Virus record (IMG/VR): IMGVR_UViG_3300028571_000142
Location: 1 to 21,747 of that record
DNA length: 21,747 bases
Source of the DNA: a virus
Strand: one strand, 5' to 3'
In this document: in pieces, positions 5,922 to 11,841 of the stretch
How the letters are laid out: the number at the start of each line of letters is the position of its first letter
How positions within the stretch are numbered: the first letter of the stretch is position 1
Program-made: the position numbers and the translations under genes
Notes under the pieces: generated by a model
Seen by the model: the letters and a program-made list of their open reading frames with translations, nothing else
Told to the model about the DNA's origin: nothing
Database searches by the model: none

Positions 5922-8573
5922 TTATGCTTGCCCCACTACAATTTCAATTACACCAGTTGAGCCTGAAAAATCAGCCAGTGCTTTGCCAATAATGGTGCCT
6001 GGCAAAGGGGTTGATTCTGATCGAGCAACGCCGTTGCCAGCCGACACCAACAAATCGCCTTTGGCAACTGAGCCCTGAATTTTGCAGGGCACACGTCCGG
6101 CCAAGGCCACAATTGCCACGTGTTCAGCTTGTAGAACTGAGTTCATGATAAAACTGGGGTTTTCTGATATCACTCCAGCAACTCGGTGATCTCCATCTAT
6201 GGCTGATACTGTGACTTCTTTTTCACCGCCAAATACCACCACAGTACCTGTTTCGTAACGTGCATCTGCTTCGTACAATTCTGCCAAGTCGGCGTATTGC
6301 GCCGATGTGGCCTTGGCAAATATGGTGTTGAACCCATTTGTAGCATTGCCGATGTTGCCAGTGCCGTTGGTACTGCCATTGATGATGTTGTTCACAGTGA
6401 TGGTACCAGTGCCCACACTAAGGTTACCACCTGTGATGTTGCCTGATGCACTAACTGTGGTGCCAGTTAAGTTGCCAACAATGGCACCAATAAGGTTACC
6501 ACCTGTGATGTTGCCTGATGCACTAACTGTGGTGCCAGTTAAGTTGCCAACAATGGTACCAATAAGGTTACCACCTGTGATGTTGCCGGTTGCTGAAATC
6601 AATCCACCTGTTAGAATATTACCACCAGTGACGTTGCCACTGAGTGATGCTGTAGTGCCTGTATGCGTGGTGGCATTGACGTTGGCGCCACCTAAGATGT
6701 TACCACCAGTGATGTTGCCTGTTACAGATACTGAGTTCAATGTACCCACACTGGTGATGTTGGGTTGTGCATTAGTGGTCACAGTACCAGCTGTGGTAGC
6801 TGATTCAGCTGATCCAGAACTGACTGCATAAGTAGCATTGGCCACAGTGCCTGACACGTTGCCACCAGCAATATCTGACAGCCCGGCGCCTGAACCATAA
6901 TATGCAGCAGCAGTGATGTTGCCCGATGCACTGACACGCCCAACGTTGACGTTACCGGTGCCATTTGGGGTGAGTACGATGTTGGCGTTGGCAGCAGTGG
7001 TTTGAATATCCAGCTGTGCCGAATCAAGTATGGCGCCTGAAATCAGTAAATTGCCAGATGTGACGTTGCCGGTACTTACGCTCAAACTGCCACCAGTGAT
7101 TGCACCAGTTACAGACACCGAGCTCAAAGTGCCCACTGAGGTAATATTGGGTTGTGCGGCTGTTGTGACTGTGCCTGCTGTAGTGGCTGATCCAGCACTG
7201 ACTGCATAAGTGGCATTGGCCACAGTGCCCGACACATTGCCACCAGGAATATTAGTCAGCCCTGAACCTGAACCAAAAAAGTTTGCCGCAGTGACATTGC
7301 CAGCAGCTGATACTAATCCAGCAGTGGTTACATTGCCTGCAATCACATTGCCTGTTACTGAGTTAAGCCCAGTTACGGTAATACCCACATCGGACAACAC
7401 CCATACGTTGGATATGCCATTTACTGCACCAGTGATGTTGCCGTTGGTTTGAGAAACTGCCAACAATGATGTACCATTGGCAATTTGAGTAACCGCCACG
7501 TTGCTGGTCGCAGTAACGTTGGACAAAAATCCGCCATCGCCTACAAAGTATTTGCCAGCTTGGACTGTGACGTTGCCAGTTGATGACACTGCGCCAGCTG
7601 CCACCGTGCCCAGAGTGGTAATATTTCCACCAGTTACTGTGCCTGTTGCCGACACTGCACTGGTGGTATAAACGTTGCCAGCATTGATGTCTGAATTTGC
7701 TGTCACATACGCCGCAACTATATTTCCAGTTAAACTTAAAGAAGTGCCCAAGTATCCAACAGCTGATACGTTGTCACCAGTGATGTTGCCTGTGGCTGAA
7801 ATCAGGCCACCTGTCAGAATGTTTCCACCTGTGACGTTGCCACTTAATGATGCTGTGGTGCCTGTGTGTGTGGTGGCATTGACATTGGCACCACCTAGAA
7901 TATTGCCACCTGTGATGTTGCCAGTTGCCGAAATCAAGCCAGCAGTGAGTATGTTACCACCTGTGACGTTGCCACTTAATGATGCTGTGGTGCCTGTATG
8001 CGTAGTGGCATTGACATTGGCTCCACCTAGAATATTGCCACCCGTGATGTTGCCTGTAGCTGAAATCAAGCCAGCCGTTAATATATTGCCAGCCGTTGCG
8101 TTGCCGGTAGCACTGATTAATCCACCAGTTAATAAGTTGCCACCTGTGACGTTGCCACTAAGTGATGCTGTGGTGCCTGTGTGTGTGGTGGCATTGACAT
8201 TGGCGCCACCTAGAATATTACCACCTGTGATGTTGCCAGTTGCCGAAATCAAGCCAGCAGTGAGTATGTTACCACCTGTGACGTTGCCGGTGGCACTGAT
8301 CAATCCTGTGACATATTCTCCAGTAGTGGCCCAGACCACCACATTGCCTGTACCACCAATTCCCACTGTGACATTGCCGCTAGAGGTGGCCACGTCGACG
8401 TTGCTGGTACCGTTGAAAATTCGAGTAACACTGATGTTACCAGCAATACTAGTGTTGCCCGAAATTGACAAGTCGCCTGTAACGACCACTGTGGTGGATT
8501 GCAAGGTAATTAAATTACCTGCTCCTAGAGTTTGGATAGTGTAATCGCCGGCGACACGTTTAACGGTTGACAT
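5922..8573 (-). CDS. Large repeat-built tail fibre with conserved C-terminal domain (883 aa)
   Basis: Predicted tail fibre. After ~85 N-terminal residues, the shaft is made of GN repeats organised into 44-residue super-repeats (GNITGGNILGGANVNATTHT, then GTTASLSGNVTGGN, then ILTAGLISAT), with near-identical copies. Two longer copies of a segment with SGTVANATYAV and AQPNITSVGTL, common in fibres of environmental phages, lie in the middle, and two 24-residue repeats (NLIGAIVGNLTGTTVSASG) precede the end. The last ~128 residues (from about 756, SAQYADLAELYEADARYETG, through VVVFGGEKEVTV and HRVAGVISENP) form a non-repeat domain. Its ADLAE...V.G...V..I.GV.S..P layout loosely recalls the C-terminal autoproteolytic or chaperone domains of phage appendages (Peptidase_G2-like); this is weak and no catalytic residue was assigned. 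AAGGA precedes the ATG, which abuts the stop codon of the upstream gene. Confidence 0.85.
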   Translation of the reverse strand: MSTVKRVAGDYTIQTLGAGNLITLQSTTVVVTGDLSISGNTSIAGNISVTRIFNGTSNVDVATSSGNVTVGIGGTGNVVVWATTGEYVTGLISATGNVTGGNILTAGLISATGNITGGNILGGANVNATTHTGTTASLSGNVTGGNLLTGGLISATGNATAGNILTAGLISATGNITGGNILGGANVNATTHTGTTASLSGNVTGGNILTAGLISATGNITGGNILGGANVNATTHTGTTASLSGNVTGGNILTGGLISATGNITGDNVSAVGYLGTSLSLTGNIVAAYVTANSDINAGNVYTTSAVSATGTVTGGNITTLGTVAAGAVSSTGNVTVQAGKYFVGDGGFLSNVTATSNVAVTQIANGTSLLAVSQTNGNITGAVNGISNVWVLSDVGITVTGLNSVTGNVIAGNVTTAGLVSAAGNVTAANFFGSGSGLTNIPGGNVSGTVANATYAVSAGSATTAGTVTTAAQPNITSVGTLSSVSVTGAITGGSLSVSTGNVTSGNLLISGAILDSAQLDIQTTAANANIVLTPNGTGNVNVGRVSASGNITAAAYYGSGAGLSDIAGGNVSGTVANATYAVSSGSAESATTAGTVTTNAQPNITSVGTLNSVSVTGNITGGNILGGANVNATTHTGTTASLSGNVTGGNILTGGLISATGNITGGNLIGTIVGNLTGTTVSASGNITGGNLIGAIVGNLTGTTVSASGNITGGNLSVGTGTITVNNIINGSTNGTGNIGNATNGFNTIFAKATSAQYADLAELYEADARYETGTVVVFGGEKEVTVSAIDGDHRVAGVISENPSFIMNSVLQAEHVAIVALAGRVPCKIQGSVAKGDLLVSAGNGVARSESTPLPGTIIGKALADFSGSTGVIEIVVGQA
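6420..6563 (-). repeat. Two tandem 72-bp repeats in fibre gene
   Basis: Units at 6420-6491 and 6492-6563 are almost identical, and a partial third unit begins at 6564. They encode 24-residue units (NLIGAIVGNLTGTTVSASG core) just before the C-terminal domain of the 883-residue fibre. Confidence 0.9.
6622..8272 (-). repeat. 132-bp super-repeats in fibre gene (four near-identical copies)
   Basis: Near-identical units begin at 6622, 7825, 7957 and 8140. The 7825 and 7957 copies are directly tandem (132 bp apart), and 8140 follows after 183 bp, which is 132 plus one 51-bp unit. Each encodes a 44-residue block with the distinctive ANVNATTHTGTTASLSGN core. High DNA identity between copies makes unequal recombination plausible. 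Confidence 0.88.
6720..7270 (-). repeat. Direct repeat of a ~190-bp fibre segment
   Basis: Two similar blocks, about 6720-6905 and 7080-7270, both encode a VTGAITGG-like or VTGNITGG-like unit, AQPNITSVGTL, TAGTVTT and SGTVANATYAV. The copies diverge more at the DNA level than the 132-bp repeats nearby, so this is an older duplication. One copy has a small in-frame insertion (SAESATTAG versus SATTAG). Confidence 0.75.
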
Positions 8574-9161
8574 TTAGAGTTCCTTTGTGTTATTTATTCG
8601 GTTTAGAAAGTCTTCCATTTGCATGTTGGCCATGTTTTTTATCTTGTACAGCTCAGGTATGTCAGCAGTGGTGTTACCAAACACACGAAAAAAGTTGGTG
8701 TTGGGAAAATCTCCAGCCACAGTTTTTAGTTGGCGTGCCCAGTTGCCAGTGTATGTGGGAACATCTGCACTTTTCTTGTAAAATTCAGTGTCAGCATAGC
8801 AGTTGTTGAATTTGCCAGTGGCAGTGGGTCCCATGTCAAATCCCAAGAGATACACTGCTCGATTACCGGCCAAGGCTGCTAGAGCCACTGCAATTGGTCC
8901 TGAACTGAATCCGTAATATTGCTGTGGCACTGGTTTTGCTGCCAAGTGCGGCAGAGGTTTTCTGGTGTAAAACTCATGTTGTTTTGCATACCCTGAATGC
9001 TGAATCTGTTCGCTGATGGGACGATCTGTACTGACCAAGACATCTGGTGCAAATTCACGATACAAAGCATTACAACCATACACAGGCCCTAGCCCTTGCA
9101 GCGTGGCTATATTGACTGCTTGACGACTAACACCGTTGCCCAAAACAAATGCTCTACTCAT
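8574..9161 (-). CDS. DUF115/MAF-like Rossmann protein, possible glycan-related enzyme (195 aa)
   Basis: Probably a nucleotide-sugar or pterin-type enzyme of the DUF115/MptE/sialyltransferase-like fold group; this is a family guess from motifs, not a firm match. Visible features are an N-terminal strand-loop LGNGVSR (residues 7-13), YGCNALYR (28-35), VSTDRP (43-48), SSGPIA (86-91) and a hydrophobic strand VYLLGFDMG (103-111). In that group the GNGxS loop, the N-ally-R region, the D at the end of a strand and the late LLGxD motif mark the ligand pocket. There is no signal peptide or membrane segment. The gene is embedded between a virion structural gene and the fibre cluster on the same strand, suggesting late expression and a role in decorating fibres or host surface sugars. 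GGGAGGA precedes the ATG but lies inside a stable hairpin. The stop codon abuts the next start. Confidence 0.65.
   Translation of the reverse strand: MSRAFVLGNGVSRQAVNIATLQGLGPVYGCNALYREFAPDVLVSTDRPISEQIQHSGYAKQHEFYTRKPLPHLAAKPVPQQYYGFSSGPIAVALAALAGNRAVYLLGFDMGPTATGKFNNCYADTEFYKKSADVPTYTGNWARQLKTVAGDFPNTNFFRVFGNTTADIPELYKIKNMANMQMEDFLNRINNTKEL
8591..8598 (-). promoter_or_regulatory. T4-type late promoter-like element (AATAAATA)
   Basis: The minus strand reads AATAAATA, matching seven of eight positions of TATAAATA. It lies 17 nt upstream of the 883-residue fibre start, inside the last codons of the preceding gene, and the leader would carry AAAGGA as ribosome binding site. Confidence 0.6.
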
Positions 9162-9166
9162 AGAAA

Positions 9167-9193
9167 ATCCTCCCTGTATGTACCAAGGAGGAT
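9167..9193 (-). promoter_or_regulatory. Hairpin sequestering ribosome binding site / possible terminator
   Basis: On the minus strand ATCCTCCTTG pairs with CAGGGAGGAT (10 bp with one T-G wobble) around a 7-nt loop GTACATA, followed by TTTTCT and then the ATG of the 195-residue gene 5 nt from the stem. The GGGAGG ribosome binding site is wholly in the 3' arm. The T-run after the stem means it could also act as an attenuator or terminator for the upstream structural gene, whose stop codon is about 18 nt away. Confidence 0.75.
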
Positions 9194-9210
9194 CCCAGTG
9201 CTAGATTAAA

Positions 9211-10032
9211 TTAGCTTGTGACTTTGTCAACTTGAGCCAATTGCAAGCTGCCGTTTTGAGCTTCAGCACCTGCAATGATTTCAGCGCCGGACCATGTGAC
9301 GGTGCCTTCATCAGTGAAGAAGTTCACAGGATAGAAGTTTTCGCTAGATTGCACGTTGGTACCAAGATTGCTGTCACTGTAATTGCCGTAGGTCATGCCA
9401 TTCCAGTCACGCACCCACTTATTGGTGATGTAGCTGGCATACACAGCAGAGCTGTCGCCTACTGAGTAAGAAATACTCATGAAGCCGGCTGCAGGAGTAG
9501 CGGTATTGGACAGTACACATTGTCCAACAGGATATGCTGTGCCTGTACCTGAACCCACTGCTGTGGCTGTGAATACATCACCCAATGCATAATCTACACC
9601 GGCGCCGCAAGCAGCCCAGTCGGTTGTTCCAACTGAGGCAATTTGATATGCCTGACCCACAATCAAAGACTCATCAGCTGTGGCAGCAGCAGTGTAAGCT
9701 ACCAAGAACTTGTGTGAACCTTTTTGTCGAATAATGCGGCCAGCTCCTGAAGTTGTACTGGTACCATCTGACAAACTGATGTTGACCACGGCAGCAATTT
9801 CTGGAAATGTTGTTGTTGGAGTTGAAGTTGCTGGAGAACCACCCACCACGCCCAGAAAATCTGTGTCGCTGAGTGTGTTGGCACTGTTGTAAACTGGATT
9901 GGTCAAGCTACCAAAGTTGGGGTAACCTGCATCAGTGAGAACGGTTTGATTGTATGTGGTCACTGGTGGTGTGCCACTAACGACGGTTCCAGAACCAACG
10001 TTGTTTTTTTGAATTTTGAGAGCTCTTCCCAT
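9211..10032 (-). CDS. Virion structural protein with SVGTTDW module (273 aa)
   Basis: Predicted virion structural protein. The start MGRALKIQKNNVGSG followed by GYPNFGSLTNPVYNS and DFLGVVGG is a recurrent pattern in structural proteins of T4-like environmental phages. Residues ~114-169 carry a module with GQAYQIASVGTTDW, GDVFTATAVGSGTG and a flanking QCVLSN segment, which recurs across unrelated phage structural proteins and looks like an inserted beta-sandwich domain. The C-terminal part (WVRDWNGMTYGNYSDSN, YPVNFFTDEGTVTWSG) is beta-rich. A clear AAGGAG precedes the ATG. It heads the tail-fibre transcription unit, with a long leader of about 80 nt containing a stem-loop and an upstream CTAAATA element. 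The precise location in the virion is unknown. Confidence 0.75.
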   Translation of the reverse strand: MGRALKIQKNNVGSGTVVSGTPPVTTYNQTVLTDAGYPNFGSLTNPVYNSANTLSDTDFLGVVGGSPATSTPTTTFPEIAAVVNISLSDGTSTTSGAGRIIRQKGSHKFLVAYTAAATADESLIVGQAYQIASVGTTDWAACGAGVDYALGDVFTATAVGSGTGTAYPVGQCVLSNTATPAAGFMSISYSVGDSSAVYASYITNKWVRDWNGMTYGNYSDSNLGTNVQSSENFYPVNFFTDEGTVTWSGAEIIAGAEAQNGSLQLAQVDKVTS

Positions 10033-10095
10033 TTGATTTCTCCTTATAGAAGCCCAATGCGGGTTCTAGCCGCTACGCAGGGGTTGGCTGCATAA

Positions 10096-10111
10096 GTCGC
10101 CCTATTGCGAC
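10096..10111 (-). promoter_or_regulatory. 5'-leader stem-loop (ATAGG loop), copy A
   Basis: The minus strand reads GTCGC-AATAGG-GCGAC, a perfect 5-bp stem with a 6-nt loop. Its first base falls six nt after the CTAAATA element, exactly where T4 late transcription would start, so the mRNA may begin with the hairpin. A related hairpin lies at 11724-11742. Confidence 0.6.
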
Positions 10112-10116
10112 AAGTG

Positions 10117-10123
10117 TATTTAG
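10117..10123 (-). promoter_or_regulatory. T4-type late promoter-like element (CTAAATA)
   Basis: CTAAATA on the minus strand, 84 nt upstream of the 273-residue structural gene. It lies in the divergent region shared with the plus-strand TPR-glycosyltransferase. Confidence 0.55.
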
Positions 10124-10160
10124 TGTGTTCAACAAATTTAAACCGTTAGTCCAGATTTTT

Positions 10161-10167
10161 GTAAATA
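10161..10167 (+). promoter_or_regulatory. T4-type late promoter-like element (GTAAATA), plus strand
   Basis: GTAAATA on the plus strand, with exactly 5 nt (TCTAC) before the ATG at 10173. With T4 late spacing the first transcribed base would be the A of the ATG. No Shine-Dalgarno sequence precedes it. Confidence 0.5.
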
Positions 10168-10172
10168 TCTAC

Positions 10173-11321
10173 ATGGACATCAACTACCTCATCGACCAAG
10201 GCAATCAGCATCGGTCAAACCATGAACCCGAACAAGCCCTGCATTGTTATGCCATGGCATTTGTAAGTGACCGTAATTCTGCTGCGGCATTCAACAACTA
10301 TGGCAATGTACTGAGAGAAATTGGCCAACCCAGGCGTGCTGTGCCGTTTTTACAGAACGCAATTGAGCTTGATCCCAACAATATCACAGCGAGGTTTAAT
10401 CTAGCAGTGGCATATTTGCTCATGGGCGACTATGCCAATGGTTGGCCAGCATACGAAACTCGTTGGCAATACGAGCACTTGGCCGGAACCGAACCACAGT
10501 TCTCACAACCCAGATGGCGTGGCGAAGACCTCAAGGGCAAAACAGTATTGGTTGTGGGCGAACAAGGTCACGGTGATAACATTCAGTTTGTGAGATTTGT
10601 GTACAACCTGCATGTCATGGGAGCTAGAATCAAACTGCAAGTAACAGATGGATTGATACCACTGTTGCTCAACAGTGCTATCATTGAAAAAGTGGGAAGC
10701 TATGTTGATGACATGGGAGAATTTGATTACTGGGTTCCCATCATGAGTCTACCAGGAATCTTGGGCGTGACTCTTAATCGGTTGACCAGCACTGTGAGTT
10801 ATCTCAATGTGCCCGACACAGTGTCTCAAGAATGGACTCGGCGTCTAGGCGCCAAAACACGCATGCGAGTGGGCATCAGCTGGAGTGGACGCAGAGATTC
10901 ATGGTTGAATCAACACAAGTCAGTTCCGTTTCCAACAGTGCTGGAAATGATTCGAAACAATCCACAATATGAGTGGATCAACTTGCAGGCTGATGCCAGT
11001 GATGATGAAGTTGTTGCATTACAGGATGCCGGGGTAACCATGTTTCCCGGCGCTGTTAACAACTTCTTGGACACTGCCGGGCTCATGAATCAACTGGACG
11101 TTGTGATTGGAGTTGACACCGCGGTGAGTCACCTGGCAGGTGCACTGGGTCGTTCCACTTGGATCATGCTCAATAACTATGCCACAGACTGGCGTTGGTT
11201 GTTGGATCGCGACAGTTCACCTTGGTATGGAACTGTGAGACTGTTCCGTCAACCTGCCATGGGAGATTGGACAAGTGTAACCAAAAAGGTTACCCAATAT
11301 CTGTCTTGGTTCAAGGTATAA
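10173..11321 (+). CDS. TPR-repeat glycosyltransferase (GT9/heptosyltransferase-like)
   Basis: Predicted cytoplasmic glycosyltransferase fused to TPRs, 382 residues. Residues ~5-100 form about three tetratricopeptide repeats (HEPEQALHCYAMAF, AAFNNYGNVLREIGQPRRAV, ITARFNLAVAYLLMGDYANG), a likely protein-binding arm. From ~120 a GT-B-like catalytic part follows: GEQGHGDNIQF (129-139), GISWSGR (234-240), GVDTAVSHLAGALG (313-326) and DWRWLLDRDSSPWY (339-352). The GVDT.vsHLAGALG block matches the donor-binding region of ADP-heptose-type GT9 enzymes found in TPR-GT proteins of bacteria. The frame is open upstream to a GTG at 10125, but the ATG at 10173 is preferred because it sits just before the TPRs and 5 nt after a GTAAATA element. 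It is the only complete plus-strand gene, standing between the head and fibre modules. Acceptor unknown: virion protein or host glycan. Confidence 0.85.
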   Translation: MDINYLIDQGNQHRSNHEPEQALHCYAMAFVSDRNSAAAFNNYGNVLREIGQPRRAVPFLQNAIELDPNNITARFNLAVAYLLMGDYANGWPAYETRWQYEHLAGTEPQFSQPRWRGEDLKGKTVLVVGEQGHGDNIQFVRFVYNLHVMGARIKLQVTDGLIPLLLNSAIIEKVGSYVDDMGEFDYWVPIMSLPGILGVTLNRLTSTVSYLNVPDTVSQEWTRRLGAKTRMRVGISWSGRRDSWLNQHKSVPFPTVLEMIRNNPQYEWINLQADASDDEVVALQDAGVTMFPGAVNNFLDTAGLMNQLDVVIGVDTAVSHLAGALGRSTWIMLNNYATDWRWLLDRDSSPWYGTVRLFRQPAMGDWTSVTKKVTQYLSWFKV

Positions 11322-11437
11322 TTTGCTATAATAACCTTGTTATTGAGCTACTGTTAAACTATACTAGGTCGTTAAATTAATTATTTTGTCCGCACTGCTC
11401 CTTGAATGACCAACATGGATGTGCAGGATTTATACAA

Positions 11438-11465
11438 GAAAGCCCCTTTCGGGGCTTTCGTTTTT
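11438..11465 (+). terminator. Rho-independent terminator between convergent genes
   Basis: GAAAGCCCC-TTTC-GGGGCTTTC is a perfect 9-bp stem followed by GTTTTT on the plus strand, ending the TPR-glycosyltransferase unit. Read on the minus strand it gives a GAAA tetraloop directly after the stop of the 75-residue gene, though the following T-run is poor, so it probably works mainly for the plus strand. The 116 nt between 11322 and the hairpin hold only a weak AATAAC/GTTATT inverted repeat and two TATAAT-like hexamers without a matching -35. Confidence 0.9.
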
Positions 11466-11691
11466 ACGCAGCGTCTACAAACTTTTTGAGTTCTTCGGCC
11501 TTGCTGATAATATCCGTTGTGCTGGGAAAATCAGGCATGGTTGGGAACGGAAGGTCTGCACGATTGGCATCGGTCAGCTTGGAATGATATTCGTCGCTGA
11601 GTTTGCTACGTTTTTCGTAAATTGGCGCTTGGAGGATTTCCTTGGCCAGATTAAGAAGTTCGAGACGGATCTCGTAAGGTGTTTTGCTCAT
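11464..11691 (-). CDS. Small conserved phage protein downstream of major capsid gene (75 aa)
   Basis: Function unknown. The sequence MSKTPYEIRLELLNLAKEIL followed by an amphipathic helix, a Pro-rich stretch (LPFPTMPDFPSTTDI) and a final helix (ISKAEELKKFVDAA) is reminiscent of small proteins encoded next to gp23 in marine T4-like phages; I recall this pattern but cannot verify it here. It has no membrane segment and is charged and soluble-looking. A good ribosome binding site (AGGAG, 6 nt spacing) precedes the ATG. A leader of about 70 nt contains a stem-loop and a CTAAATA element, so the gene has its own late promoter despite lying just past the gp23 terminator. A role as a capsid accessory or host-takeover peptide is speculation. 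Confidence 0.75.
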   Translation of the reverse strand: MSKTPYEIRLELLNLAKEILQAPIYEKRSKLSDEYHSKLTDANRADLPFPTMPDFPSTTDIISKAEELKKFVDAA

Positions 11692-11723
11692 GTTTTTCTC
11701 CTGTGTATGTGTGTGTCGTTCAA

Positions 11724-11742
11724 GTCCCGCCCTATGCAGGAC
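11724..11742 (-). promoter_or_regulatory. 5'-leader stem-loop (ATAGG loop), copy B
   Basis: The minus strand reads GTCCTGC-ATAGG-GCGGGAC, a 7-bp stem with one T-G wobble. It shares CTTGTC, the ATAGGGCG loop and 3' flank, and GACTT with the hairpin at 10096-10111, while the stem pairs differ. It lies in the leader of the 75-residue gene, about 18 nt after the predicted transcription start. Confidence 0.6.
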
Positions 11743-11764
11743 AAGATTGCTACACGAGCATTTT

Positions 11765-11771
11765 TATTTAG
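11765..11771 (-). promoter_or_regulatory. T4-type late promoter-like element (CTAAATA)
   Basis: CTAAATA on the minus strand, 73 nt upstream of the 75-residue gene and just past the gp23 terminator, providing an independent start for this gene. Confidence 0.55.
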
Positions 11772-11792
11772 TGATGTGAAAATTAACCCAAC

Positions 11793-11818
11793 AAAAAAGG
11801 GCTCCGAAGAGCCCTTTT
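11793..11818 (-). terminator. Rho-independent terminator after major capsid gene
   Basis: On the minus strand AAAAGGGCTC-TTCG-GAGCCCTTTTTT: a 6-bp GC stem, extended by A-T pairs, with the very stable TTCG tetraloop and a T6 run. It lies 24 nt after the gp23 stop and closes the head operon. Read on the plus strand the hairpin has a CGAA loop and a shorter T-run. Confidence 0.95.
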
Positions 11819-11841
11819 GTATTTTCTGCAATCCGGTTGGA

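Noticed and set aside
7675-8544. Long plus-strand open frame (289 codons, Pro/Val/Leu-rich repeats) opposite the 883-residue fibre
   Set aside because: It is the antisense of the GN repeats; the LPPVMLP pattern follows from reading TGNITGGN codons backwards. It has no ribosome binding site or recognisable domain. The same applies to the plus-strand frames at 231-728, 1491-2533, 2496-3050, 4212-4817 and 6307-6831.
10125-10172. GTG start extending the TPR-glycosyltransferase by 16 residues
   Set aside because: No Shine-Dalgarno sequence precedes it, and the extension lies outside the TPR region. The ATG at 10173 aligns with the GTAAATA element and the first TPR.
11317-11465. Possible small RNA from tandem TATAAT-like hexamers to the 11438-11465 terminator
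   Set aside because: No -35 element at proper spacing is visible, and AT-rich sequence after a stop codon yields such hexamers easily.
11414-11492. Short plus-strand frame (MTNMDVQDLYKKAPFGAFVF...) running through the terminator
   Set aside because: It reads through the hairpin into the antisense of the 75-residue gene and has no ribosome binding site.
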